Below, piece after piece: positions 48,420 through 59,590 of a stretch of DNA of 64,000 nucleotides. The notes under the pieces were generated by a model. It was not told the origin of the DNA, made no database searches, and saw nothing but the letters and a program-made list of their open reading frames with translations. Made by a program: the position numbers and the translations under genes. The first letter of the stretch is position 1, and the number at the start of each line of letters is the position of its first letter. Location: contig JAMJFZ010003581.1 of assembly GCA_026225945.1 (NCBI GenBank), positions 4,590,501-4,654,500 of the forward strand. The letters are read 5' to 3'. This DNA comes from Cricetomys ansorgei. Lineage: Eukaryota > Chordata > Mammalia > Rodentia > Nesomyidae.

Positions 48420-48600
48420 AGGATTAGATTTACTAACAACAGAGGAGGGTGGTCTTTGTCTCTTCCTCAGGGAGGAAGGTTGCTTCTATAGCTCAATGCC
48501 TATGGCCAATGGAACACTGACACTCCAATATGGAATTCAATACTACCCTTCTTAACCCTCTCCTCCTCCTCTTCTTAATCCTACTGATCGAATTCTGACT
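48420..48600 (+). pseudogene. Retroviral envelope transmembrane-subunit remnant
   Basis: One frame encodes GLDLLTTEEGGLCLFLREEG, followed by C-F-Y. This is the conserved end of the immunosuppressive-type region and the CX6CC motif; the first of the paired cysteines is Gly, so the CX6CC is broken. A hydrophobic Leu/Ile-rich stretch with a stop near 48598 follows, as for a membrane anchor. The surface subunit upstream is not recognisable. Confidence 0.6.
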
Positions 48601-48731
48601 TTACAAACTTGTCTAGATTCCTTCAACAATAAATTCAAATAATTTTTAATCAGACTTTTAATCAGTTGCTGTTACAGGATTATCAGTCCCTGGCTACTAA
48701 TACTAAACCAAAAGGGGGTGGGGAGGTAGGG

Positions 48732-49113
48732 TGAAAGTCCAAGCTCACTGAAAAGTTTGAGTTCACTTCTGGGTTTTGAAAAACCCGCCAATCACTGAGC
48801 TCCAAACCCCACCAATTCCCTGAGCTTGCCCAAGCTCAGAGCTTGAAATCCCCCAATCTCCGTTCTGGAAAGTTTCACTCTGGAAAACTCCTGTCCACAA
48901 ACCCCTAGATAAGACCTGCCTTCTGTTCTGTTGCCTGCTGCTTCTTCTTGCCCAAGCAGAGGTAGCCACCCTCCTGTGTCTTTCCCAATAAATCTCTTCT
49001 GTGAGGTTTGCTGTTTGGTGTGACTTGCGGTATTCCTTGGCTCCCATCTGCCAGGATATCTTTCTTCCCAGAGCTGTAACGCTTCTATTCTACCTGGGAA
49101 AGTTCTCCCCTCA
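48732..49113 (+). repeat. 3-prime LTR of the endogenous retrovirus
   Basis: It begins tgaaagtccaagctcactga after a purine-rich tract (ggggtggggaggtaggg). AATAAA is at 48987-48992 and the LTR ends ctcccctca. It runs directly into the (CG)n block. Confidence 0.78.
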
Positions 49114-49114
49114 A

Positions 49115-49136
49115 CGCGCGCGCGCGCGCGCGCGCG

Positions 49137-49182
<46 letters not shown>
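49115..49182. repeat. (CG)15 followed by (CA)18-19
   Basis: Thirty bases of pure alternating CG (49115-49144) run straight into pure CA (49145-49182). Alternating purine-pyrimidine of this kind is the classic Z-DNA former. Confidence 0.95.
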
Positions 49183-49183
<1 letters not shown>

Positions 49184-49289
49184 CCCCCACAAAGCAAACC
49201 AATACAAGACTCTTTCAAATCTTAGCCAGTCTGAGGTCATAAAGAATGACTTCAGAACCTGGGCATATTAATCAACAGTGAAGACATTG

Positions 49290-49480
49290 TATTGCTTCTT
49301 TGCAGAGGACCTAAGTTTGCTTCCAACTGCCCCATGTCAGATACCTCACAACCTTCTGTAACTATAGATCCAGGGGATCAGATGGCCTCATCTGGCCTCT
49401 GCAGTCACCTACACACGTGTGTGGCTCCCTCAATGGACACAGAGTCAAAAATTTTTAAAAAATTAAAGAAGAATGGAATA
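49290..49480 (+). mobile_element. B2-type SINE, decayed
   Basis: ctttgcagaggacctaagtt, acaaccttctgtaactatag and gatggcctcatctggcctct are B2 body blocks; A-rich end. Confidence 0.7.
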
Positions 49481-50190
49481 AAACTTTGCTTACACTCTGC
49501 ATGTGTATAAGTCTTGGTTGCATAGTATGGAGTTCTTAGAGTGACTAAGCAAATGATTCTAGGAAAAGGAAGACTGGAATTGCCCAATTAGGTGATCACG
49601 CAGGGAGCACTGATCCTGACACTGTGCTGTCATCCCTCGCCACATTCCTTCTGGTCTAGTGCGAGTCAGGGGCGTTACTCACGTGGCACTCGTGAGCCTC
49701 TCCACATTTCTTATTGCTACACTCGTTTCCGATAGTTATTTCCTGACCCAAAGCCAACAGCAATGATAATTTTCTCTACCCTTTTCCCCTCTTATGGCAG
49801 TGCACATCTGATTTAGTTTGTCCTATGATGTGCTTATAAGCATAGCAGTGTTCTATGCTCTGCTGACTCGTTTGCCTATGTTTCTCAGACCCCTAAGTTT
49901 ACCTGTGGTGACTGATAATTCACAGGGCTCCAGCAGATGCTCACTCTGCCACCCAACCCCTAAACCCTGAGAGCAAGGGGCAGTGAATGGGAAATCCAAT
50001 TTCAGGAGGGAGGCCAGTGCAGGCCCACCTGCTCCATGACTTCCAGCCAAGCCTCCCACTTCTGTGAATGGAAAGCAAGTGAATCAAGATGAAAATGACA
50101 GCCAACCCTGTAGCGTAATTGCTCTCATGAACTCATAACGTATACTGTCATTCCATAAGAAGCTACTGCAGGAACCTGGGCAAGAAAGGT
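49481..50190. other. No gene or repeat recognised
   Basis: Short overlapping frames only. Confidence 0.35.
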
Positions 50191-50195
50191 ACTGA

Positions 50196-50370
50196 GAGAG
50201 ACTTCGACGGTTGTGTTATTCCTGAGATGGGTCTCACAGGTTGTGTTGCTTCTAATATAGACTTCATCAGTTGTATTAGGTTGAGATAGATCTCACAGGT
50301 TGTGTTACTGCTGAGATAAACCTCACAGGTTTTATTAGGCTGAGATAGACCTCACAGGTTGTATTATGGA
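50196..50370 (+). repeat. Minisatellite, about 6 copies of a 29-30 bp unit
   Basis: Units start at 50196, 50224, 50254, 50283, 50313 and 50342. The consensus is close to GAGATAGACCTCACAGGTTG followed by TGTTAGGCT. Copies differ at several positions and the third is the most diverged. Confidence 0.88.
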
Positions 50371-50447
50371 TACACTGTCCAATTCAATGTCAGTTTGAAA
50401 GCTGTTTTTGCAGATAATCATGCTGACTTACAAAAGCTTAAAAAGGC

Positions 50448-50625
50448 AACAAGCCATGTGGTGTTGGTGCACGCCTTTAATCCCAGCACTTGGGAGGCAG
50501 AGGCAGGTGGATCTCTATGAGTTTGAGTCCAACCTGGTCTACAGAGTGGCAGGACAGCCAGAGTTACATCAGAGAAACCCTGTTTCAAAACCAAACCAAA
50601 CCAAAACAAAACAAAATCAGGCAAC
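50448..50625 (+). mobile_element. B1 SINE
   Basis: cacgcctttaatcccagcac, ttgggaggcagaggcaggtg and ctggtctacagagtggcagg, then an (AAACC)n tail. It is the best-preserved B1 in the window. Confidence 0.95.
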
Positions 50626-50639
50626 AAAATACCATCTAG

Positions 50640-51364
50640 CAAAAGTAAGGCCATGACAAACATTTATAAAATAGTAAAGTCAGATGGAAAAAAATGGAGG
50701 AATTTTTTTTCTTGACCTTCCTGAAACAATGGAGAGCAGCACCATTTTGGAGAGGAAAAAACGGATAAACAAAAAAGTTTTTCTGTGGTCTCTTCTTCAA
50801 TTTCTGCCTTGAAACACATTTATTGGGAGCATGGTACTCTGAGGAAGGTAATTCACTTTCTTCTCCCTGGCAAGCCAATTTAATCTTCTCTCTTTAAGTA
50901 AATATAGCTTTCTGAAGGCTCCTTGCTTATTATCTTTTTACTTATAATATTGAACTTTCTGATGACTGTGAGTGATTTTTTTTAGCAACCAATTAAAAGT
51001 TGAGGTTACAAGGGATGCTGTATTTCTAAATCAGCCAACTGGTGGACAATATTCACACATTCTCGGTCTTCGCAAAACAAGAACCGAGTGTGCAAATGTG
51101 ACACCAAGTGTCAGTTTCTATAATGGCTTATTTCTTGTCTTATTTCTTCTTGTATTGAATCCAAATAACCTGAGCAGCTCCTTTTCTCCCTCTGAAATGA
51201 CTTCTTTTTCTATCTTAGTAAAACGAAAAGAAAAAAGACAAAGAAAATTTACTTCCATTATCCAGAAAGTAAAGAAAATATGTTTATATGTTTATTAATT
51301 GTAACAGTCATTCCATTAAAGAATATTTTACAAGAATCTTCTTATTGCTTTTAAGTGATGGAAA

Positions 51365-51365
<1 letters not shown>
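50640..51365. other. No gene recognised
   Basis: AT-rich. A plus-strand frame of 108 codons (50972-51298) has no domain and is taken as chance. Confidence 0.35.

Positions 51366-51366
<1 letters not shown>

Positions 51367-51411
<45 letters not shown>
51367..51411. repeat. (TC)n microsatellite
   Basis: About 22 pure TC units. Confidence 0.95.
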
Positions 51412-51416
<5 letters not shown>

Positions 51417-51636
51417 AATGTTGAATGATCATTGTGGATTACAAATCAGAGGAGCTTTGAAAAATCCATCTGGAAGGTTCAATACTTCACTGCTTCTCAA
51501 AGTACAGGGTTTGTCTACTTTTTGTTATTCCAGGAATATTGTTAGAATAAAATTTCATGTTTTAAAGTTAATAGGAAGTACATTAAAAGTAATCTTTAAT
51601 AAGTTTACTGAAAAAACATGGAAAATACCCTCTTAG

Positions 51637-51753
51637 CTGGCTAGCAAGATGGCTAAGCTGGTAAAGGTGCAAACTGCCAATCCCTGGAACACATATGGTG
51701 GAAAGAGAGAACGGACTCCTACGCATTGTTTCCTGATCTCTACATGTGCTCTG
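51637..51753 (+). mobile_element. SINE head (B2/B4-like) feeding a giant (CA)n tail
   Basis: gctggctagcaagatggcta, gtaaaggtgcaaactgccaa and gagagaacggactcctacgc form a decayed tRNA-derived SINE. Its CA tail has expanded to about 410 bp. Confidence 0.7.
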
Positions 51754-52163
51754 AACACACACACACACGCGCGCACACATGCACACACATACACACACAC
51801 ACACATACACATACACACACACACACATGCACACACACATACACACACACACATACACACACATACACATACACACACACATACACACACACATACACAC
51901 ACACATGCACATACACATACACACACACACATGCACACACACATGCACACACATATACACACACATACACACACACATACACATACACACACACATGCAC
52001 ACACACATACACACACACATACACACACATACACACACACATACACACACATACACATACACACACATACACACACACATACACACACACACACATACAC
52101 ACACACACACATACACATACACACACACACACATGCACATACACACACACACACACACACACA
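51754..52163. repeat. (CA)n array with regular TACA/TGCA interruptions, about 410 bp
   Basis: CA repeats punctuated by single T substitutions giving ACATAC and ACATGC at irregular spacing. All six frames stay open for long distances as pure repeat artefacts. Confidence 0.95.
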
Positions 52164-52504
52164 AATAAATATAATAAAAATTTAAAATGCTCCCTAAGAT
52201 TCTTTCTAAGGACAAAAGATATTAATTCGTCACTTTTCAACTACATACTGTTTTTGCAAGTGTGAATTTATAAATTATTTGGGTGCTATGTTTTCCTGCA
52301 ATATTTATCATACATAGATTTGTGTTTTTCATAACTCCTATTACAGTGATTACATAGGACACATCTAGCTGATACATTTTTGTACTCTTGAGCATTATAT
52401 TGGCATTGGACATTTCTAAGTGTTTCTGGTTTTTCTCATTACTGTGAATATACAGTAAATAACAACCTGCAGTTTAGAATGCACTTTGGAAATTATTTAA
52501 GCTG

Positions 52505-52723
52505 CTTTAAGAATCAATATATGATAAACTTTAGTAAATGCCCAAAGCACATGTGGAAGATATTTATTCTGCAGTCAGGGATCACGGGGTAAGATGTGTG
52601 CCAGTTAAGTCAGCTCACTCGCTCCTGCTGCTCAGTCTGCTGCATCTGCGTAGTCCAAAAGAACATGCTGTCTACGTGCATGAGAGCAGCTTAGTTGCTT
52701 TAGACTTGGTTTGACTTTTGAAA
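52505..52723 (+). repeat. 219-bp inverted repeat, left arm
   Basis: The reverse complement occurs at 53726-53944 at equal length without indels. By hand count about 21 of 219 positions differ (about 90% identity). It matches no repeat family I know. Confidence 0.9.
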
Positions 52724-53666
52724 AAAAGAGGCATGATTTTCAAAACCATATCTGCCAACATAAATACATTTGATAATTGTACTAGCTTGGTACTCTTAAT
52801 AGCAGTTTCAAAGGAAACCACAAAGGCTGAACAGCATCTTGAACTGTTTGAATATCAATAAAGCATTACAACAAATTTCTGTAGTATTTGCAGGTAATTT
52901 ACATAGTATTTCAATTGTTGTTAAAACTCCTATTTCATTTCAAGTTAGAAAATGTGTGAAAAATCATCATTATTGATTTGTACTATAAAAACATCAAGGT
53001 CAACACAAATTCATATATCTATCTAAGGCAATTATGATAAGCTTTTTCTTTGGAGCTTAAAAATTAAGTTTATTTATATGTAGTGGGATACTAGTTAGAA
53101 GATATAAATCAAGCTACAGGGTTTTAATGTCGGATTATTTGGTATTTGACAGCCATTCCTTTTGGTTCATGAAACTGTAACACTGGAGTAAACAGTACAG
53201 TAAAAACTGTACTGTGAAAACTCATCTGAAACTCAACCAGTGAACATTAAAACAGCAGCAGACAATCATATTTCTTGTCTTCTGCTTCTTTATTTTATAA
53301 GTTTGTGTCACCAGAAATTTTGGGGAGCCCTGTGGTGGGTGCCATCTGTTATTAGGAAAGTTGGTGTCTGTGTTGGCTAGTTTTATGTTAACTTTATACA
53401 AGCTAGAGTTATAGGACAAGAGAGAACCTCAATGGAGAACACGTGTCCATAAGAATGGTCTGAAGGCAAGCTTGTAGGGTATATTCTTAATTAATGATTG
53501 ATGTGGGAGGGCCCAGCCCATTATGTGTGGTGCTACCCCTGGGCTAGTGGTCCTTGGATCTATAAGAAAGCATGCTGAGCAAGCCATGGGGAGCAAGCCA
53601 GTAAGCAGCACTCCTTCATGGCCTCTGCATCAGCTCTTGCCTCCAGGTCCCTGCCCTGTTTGAGTT

Positions 53667-54363
53667 TGTGAGAGCTAAAGTTATGTTTTCAGTTTTAATT
53701 ACTGTTCCTAAGAGATCTATAAAACTTTCAAAAATCAAACCAAGTCTAAAGCAGCTAAGTTGCTCTCATCCACATAGACACCATGCTCTTTTGGACAATG
53801 TGGATGCAGCTGACTGAGCAGCAAGAGTGAGTGAGCTGACTTAACTGGCACACATCTTACCCTGTGATCCCTGACTGTAGAATAAACATCTTTCACAAGT
53901 GCTTTGAGCATTTACTAAAGTTTATCATATATTGACTCTTAAAGTGGGTAATCCACTTGCCCAAGGACAGATAAACCTGTAAGCCAACTTGTCCAAGGAC
54001 AGATACATGAAATGTATCTGAAATGCTGGAGGCTGTTCAAGATACCAAGCCATGCATTTTCTCTTCTATAAAGAAGTTTGGTTGACCCAGCTGCACAGGA
54101 TAAGTTTTTAATTACATGCAGGGGGAAGGTACATAGGCAGGAAGTACATCAGGATGTATACTTGCTGCTAATTGGATGAAGGCAGGAAATACATACCCTT
54201 GTGGGCTTTACCTTTATAAGCACCAACTAATGTATTTTTCCACCATTCTCTGGGAATCGCTGTAATGGACTAGTCTGGTAGTACCCATCATCCTGTTTGG
54301 TACTTAATAAAGCTTATTTCAAATTTGGCTAAAAAATTGTGGTAATGATCTTACTCTTGCCCG
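53667..54363 (+). mobile_element. Second LTR nested inside the first
   Basis: It starts tgtgagagctaaagttatgt and contains a TTAATAAAGCTTA-type polyadenylation region at about 54305. A related copy starts at 55507. Without the 219-bp insert it would be about 480 bp. Confidence 0.7.
53726..53944 (-). repeat. 219-bp inverted repeat, right arm, inside the nested LTR
   Basis: Reverse complement of 52505-52723. The related LTR at 55507 has only a short unrelated stretch here (tataaaataaaaagactgat), so the arm is an insertion into this LTR copy. Confidence 0.88.
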
Positions 54364-54499
54364 GTTTGTGTCCTCATTTCCTTTCATGATGAACAGTGAG
54401 TGATGTGGAAGTGTAAGCCAAGTATCCCCCACCCCCCAACATCAATTTGCTTTTGTTATAGTGTTTCATCACAGCAATAGTAGCCCTAAGACAGTGTCC

Positions 54500-55500
54500 T
54501 GTCTTTGGGTTTTTAGTATTGTTAATAAAGTGACTTAAAAAGAGACTCAGAAGGAAGTTTCAGAGAAAAATAGCAGGGCAGGCCAGCAATGAAAAGGGAT
54601 GAAAAGGGGTGCAGGTGGGGCTTCAGAGAAAGGGTCCGAAGTCTTAGGAAAAGCATGCTTAGGAAAGAGACAGAAAGAATGAACAAAAAGAGTTAGAAAG
54701 CAGGCAGGCTCTGTACTGCTACATGATGGAAGCTTTGTAAGAGGTTGCACAGAGGGTGGGGCTTCTGGGAAGGAAAGTCCATTACGTCACTGAGGAGATA
54801 ATTATTCCTCCCACACCCTAGCATGGCAGCCTTCCTAAGGGTGGTCACTTAGCTAGGTGACTGGCAGTCCCAGCTGGATTAACTCTTAAGGAAGGAAACA
54901 GCAGTGTGCAATGTTTTAATCTTTGGAGGAGACCAGATTGTCAGGACTCCAAAGAAGGCCGAGGTAGATTCCACAAGGGAGGATTTCATCCTCAGTGATG
55001 GCCGTGTATGCTCCTGTAACTTTTCAAGAATAGGACACTAAAATCATCTAGGGTGGGCTAAAATTGGTGAAAGGATATAAGCCATTATGGAAACCCAGAG
55101 GGCCAGTTCTAAAGTTGTTCACCAGGAGGGATTAGGTTCTGGAATAGTTTCCAACACACATAGTGCTAATCAGTGGCACTCGCTCCAGAGAAAAGATATC
55201 ATCAAAGAACCAGGAGCCAGAGCTCTCCTTTGGCATTCTTGCCTCCAGCAAGACATTCTGGAAACTGCTGTTCTTTTGGAAGTGGATGTTGTGGGTGTGG
55301 GATCCCTGCCCTAAACTGCCTCAGCAGTTTCTATCCCCTGTCATAAAGTCATTAGTATGATGCATAGCATTTGCATATATTAATTGGATGATTTTTTACC
55401 CATCGAGAGTTTTCATAGTTTCAGGGGAAAAAAAAAGCCAAATATTTTCAATAGGATTCACAGTCTATTCACATTTATCATGAAATAATGAGAAAAACAT
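54500..55500. other. No gene recognised
   Basis: Single-copy-looking sequence with short frames only. Confidence 0.35.
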
Positions 55501-55506
55501 GTTTTG

Positions 55507-55845
55507 TGAGAGCTAAAGTTATGTGTTAAGTTTAATTACTATGTTTAATAGAGCTATAAAATAAAAAGACTGATAATCCTGTAATCCCCAGTGGCCCAAG
55601 GACAGATAACTTCCTGGAATGCTGGGACAATTCATGTAAGATAACAAGCCAAGTGTTTTCAATTCCCTAATCCGGTTTGGTTAACCAATGGCACTGGGTA
55701 TGCTTGATCACATGTAGGCAGGAGATATGTTGGCAGGAAGTATGTGAGGATACATGTTTCCTCTTGATTGGACCTGGTGGGAAGTTACAGAGCCTTATGG
55801 ATTCTCCCTTTAACTTGAATTTTTTTTTTGTTTTTTTTTTGTAGA
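55507..55845 (+). mobile_element. LTR fragment related to 53667-54363
   Basis: tgtgagagctaaagttatgt, ggcccaaggacagataact, ggaatgctgggacaattcat and ctaatccggtttggttaacc. It is truncated at a T-rich run and serves as the empty-site comparison for the 219-bp insert. Confidence 0.75.
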
Positions 55846-55859
55846 AAAAATTAAACAAA

Positions 55860-57320
55860 TCCCCCCTTTGTTTCTTCTGCCATAGAAAAGTAAAGTCACC
55901 ACAAAGTAGGAATTGGAAACAACCCTTTTTTCTGTTGTTTAGAAAAAGCTACTTTACCGTGCCTCTAAGGTGCTTTCATTTCCAATTTATAAAATTTATC
56001 TTTATTTATTGTTCAAATTGGAGAATAATTTAATATATTATAATGAAAACAAATATTTTAGTTAATTCCTCAGACAATCTGGTTGTCCCAGTAATTTTTT
56101 CTGGCTGTGTAAAATATTCAGATAGACACATACAGTGTCACATGGATTCGTAGATGTGAATCATTGTAAATTAATCAATATCTTGACTATTTGGTAGACT
56201 GATATGATGCATGTATATAATCCTAGCATTTATGTTGACATCTGACACATTTACTACTATATAGCAGTATTTTTTCCTTATTGTATTGCTTTATAATCTA
56301 AGCTAAGTTTATCTTTAACTGAAACGAAACTATAACATTTGAACATATAAGCTAATGGTGTACCTTTTGATGCTGTACTATGCATAGCCTCAATGGAATA
56401 GTTAAGGTGAAAGGAACCCCTTCCCAAACCATACAATTTTAGCAACAAAATGTTTTTATTATCTATATTTTAAATCAAATTCGTTGCCATTGTATACAGA
56501 AACTAAAATCCACTCTTCAGCTATAGTAGGTTCATGTTAAAAGTATGTTCTTATACATACATAGTTCTACAAACAGCTTCATGTGTCACATGTCTTACTA
56601 GCATCTCACGTCCTTTTGTATTGTAAGGAGCCACAGGTTAGCCTCAGATATGTGGAGTCCATCTGTCCTGGCTCTGGTCCTTTCTAGTTGCCTAAGGCTG
56701 GCCTGCCTTTCTCTGCTAACTGGCTTGTCTTTGCTGACTGCTTCCTTTTTCTTGTGAATTTCGACGCTTCTTCATCCTATTTTACTTCCTTAGGAACTTG
56801 AGGTTAGGCAGGGATATAACTGTTTATAGATTTTCATTTTGAGCTTGGCCCAGGGCTTATAGACTGTTGCTGGGAACAGTCACTGCAGACATTTGAAGTC
56901 ACTGCTCCTCAAATGACACTATGTTCAATGTTGCCTCTGAGGGCTAAACTCAACGATGGAGTGGGTGTCATAGGGAAAGTAGGTCTAGCTGCATTGCACG
57001 AACATTTAGTCGTACTGAGCTGAACTTGTGATGGGGCCATCTTGATTTTCCTCAATGCTAGTGGCTGCCTTGGATTTTCTGCTCCCGAAGGAGAATAATT
57101 CAGGCAGGATTCGGTAGCAGAACAAGTTGTCAACAGTTTAATTTGAGTGAACAAAGAAGCAAGCAGAAGCTAGGGCTGAGCAGCTGCAGGCACAGGAGCT
57201 TAAGTTTAAAATGAACAAAATGTCCCAGGAAGAAGAGTTAACATGAAAGAGATCCTGGCCTTATTTTAGTTGGACTGCTATCAAAAGATAATTGTAACTA
57301 AATATCTAAAGTGACCATTA
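55860..57320. other. No gene recognised; AT-rich then mixed
   Basis: 55900-56620 is AT-rich and single-copy-looking. 56900-57200 may be a reversed LTR remnant, but I cannot name it. Confidence 0.3.
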
Positions 57321-57324
57321 TCAA

Positions 57325-57660
57325 TGCCAGGAGCATGGTGGCACACATGGAGCTGGGTAAGTAGCTGAGAACGTTATATCCTGATCCTCAGGCATCAGAG
57401 AGAGAGAGAGACAGAGAGAAAGAGACACAGAGAAAGAGAGAGACACACAGAGAGAGACAGAGACAGAGACAGAGAAACAGAGAGACAGAGACTGTCTCTT
57501 GCATGGGCTTTTAAAACCTCAAAATCCACTCCCAATGATACACTTACTCCACCAAGGCTATGTCTCCACTAATCCTTCAAACAGTCCAACAGTCCCACTC
57601 CCTGGTGATGAAGCATTCAATATATGAGACCATGGGAACCTTTCTTGTTCAAGCCACCCC
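57325..57660 (-). mobile_element. MaLR-like LTR remnant with (GA)n expansion
   Basis: aatccactcccaatgataca, ccaccaaggctatgtctcca and gaagcattcaatatatgaga match the 17268 family reversed. A (GAGA)n/(GACA)n tract occupies 57392-57490. Confidence 0.6.
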
Positions 57661-57694
57661 AGAGCTTTCTAAACTTTGGTCTTGATGCCCATTG

Positions 57695-58090
57695 ATAAGT
57701 GCTGCTCTCAGTCTTCATTAAAGAATCGTATTTTTATAGTAGGAACCAGTTGATGCAGAGACTTAACAACTGGTCAACATGCTTGGAGAAAGTGGCTGTT
57801 GAATGGTCAGCCCCAAACGGAACATCTATATCACCCATTCCAAGGCTCAGGGGACTTAACAGAAGAGGGGCTCGGAGGAGCGTAAGAGTCAGAAGATGAG
57901 GAGACGTGCTGTGAAGCGAAAACGTCTGGATGCTCACAGTCAAACTCACCGCAGCTGTGGCTATTTGCCGGCATGATGTTTGGTCCCTCAACGCTGCAGC
58001 ATGGGTGGGGAGGGTCGTACAAATCAAGGGGTTGATGACAGCTAATGCTCACTGGGGGGTGGGTGGGGTGGGGTGTGTCACTTTCTTCTG
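57695..58090 (+). mobile_element. Rodent LTR-like repeat, family not assigned
   Basis: aatggtcagccccaaacgga, acatctatatcacccattcc and agaagatgaggagacgtgct resemble an abundant rodent LTR repeat. It explains the overlapping frames on both strands here. Confidence 0.5.
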
Positions 58091-59400
58091 TGGTGTAGCC
58101 ACGTGCTCCACGTGGCCACATGTAGTTTCCCATGCTCCAGTGAAAAATCTCTCATCCGTGCTTGTGCAGACAACCCTAATTCAGTTCTGTGGGAAACACA
58201 CAAAAGGAGGGAGTATAGCTGATAGCTACTGTGTGAGCTCAGCAAGAAAGACAAAGAGACATTTTCATAGATAAAAACCTGCCAGACCTTAGTAGAGAGA
58301 ACAGCATGTCATGGCAAGTGCCATCCTGGACAGCTGGACCCTTGTGGTCTGATCTCAGTTTATTTATTTATTTTTTTGATACAGAAAGCTCCTCAAGTGT
58401 TTTACTGATACAAAACTCCACCCCCTCATCCCAAGGCCTATTTGCATAATGAAGGAAACTTGTAGCTTAGTCTCACCCCACAATCCTTTAGCAGCCTAAC
58501 TGTGTCACTTTTCAGGTGGGGAGCTCAAGACCCCTGGGGAGTGTTCTCCCTTTGCTGCCTGAGACTGTGAGAGAAGGGCTACAAGTATTTCTCCATAGCA
58601 GCTTTTCTCTTCACATGGAGATCTCAGTCATTGAACACAATGGCTCTGACAGAGTCCTGAGCAGGTGCAGGTCATGAGGAAGCAGACATCTGAATCACAG
58701 ATTTACGTCAAGCCAACATCTGCAGATAAAGCAAACTGCCAAGGCTTAGGCAGCCCTTCCCTCAACAATGTACAAACCAATTGTTTTAAAGTTACAGGGG
58801 CATAACTGGAAACAAGCTTCCTTAACAAGGGAGTCTGGTTGGAAAGAAGAGGAAGATTTCAGTGAGAGAAGGAGGATGTGAGAATAGTCTCTATATAACC
58901 TCATATATGAATGTATTTATATATGTATATTTCCAAGAAAATTTGTAAAAGATAAGTTTAAATAACTGAATTTAATTAAAAATATGAACAGTTGATGTAA
59001 AACTCAGAAGAAGAAAAAAAAAAACTCTCAAATATCATTATGAAGTGGTTCCTGATACCCACAATTATTAGCTGACTAATTGTCATATTTGACAAGAGAG
59101 AGATTGGGAACATTTTGTTCATTGTTAAAATTTGAAGGCTGATAGATTTAAACAATTCTGCCATCCTGCTTCCCCCTACCACTGAAATGCTTCCTGAGGG
59201 GCTCTCAAATGAGATCTGAGTCAAAATATTAGTTGGAACTAAAATAACCATGTCTTAAAATATCATTCATTTCACCTTGCTTACTTTCTCCTTTATTATA
59301 AACAAATTGTTGCTTAAGGCAAGTATTTCTGACTTGTTCCCTGCACATCTCCAGAAAGCTAATTGAAAAGAGTAAATCCCTTTGAAACACTCCCACCCAC
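58091..59400. other. No gene recognised
   Basis: Mixed sequence with an AT-rich part at 58890-59040. Minus-strand frame 59251-58976 (91 codons) has no domain. Confidence 0.35.
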
Positions 59401-59439
59401 ACTGACAGTTTGCAGTCTTTCTTTTTTTAAAAAAAAAGA

Positions 59440-59590
59440 TTTATTTTGCCCAGCACTTATGAGGGAGGCAGAGGAAGGAGGATCTCTGTGGATTTGGGGC
59501 CAACCTGGTTGACACAGGGAGTTCCAGGACAGCCAGGGATATGTAGAGAGACCCTATCTCAAAACACTACCCTCCCAAAGATTTATTTTA
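59440..59590 (+). mobile_element. B1 SINE, 5-prime truncated
   Basis: cccagcacttatgagggagg, gaggatctctgtggatttgg and gagttccaggacagccaggg. Confidence 0.85.

Larger units (their letters stand above)
43862..49113 (+). mobile_element. Decayed class I (gammaretrovirus-like) endogenous retrovirus with two LTRs
   Basis: Two matching LTRs (43862-44272 and 48732-49113) flank about 4.46 kb. Recognisable remains, in order on the + strand, are a protease segment (46280-46530) and an envelope transmembrane segment (about 48420-48590). The internal length is too short for full gag, pol and env, and no reverse-transcriptase block was seen, so most of pol is deleted. Many stops and frameshifts make it inert. 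The PBS could not be identified. Confidence 0.75.
53369..54493 (+). mobile_element. MaLR-like rodent LTR, split by a second LTR
   Basis: It runs from tgtgttggctagttttatgt to agcaatagtagccctaagaca, with perfect 5-bp flanks GTGTC (53364-53368 and 54494-54498), as expected for an ERVL/MaLR target duplication. The LTR is broken at about 53667 and resumes at about 54364. Confidence 0.85.

Noticed and set aside
51583..52265. Several frames of 130-210 codons on both strands made of His/Thr, Val/Cys or Tyr/Thr repeats
   Set aside because: They are six-frame translations of the (CA)n array; no start context, no domain and both strands open.
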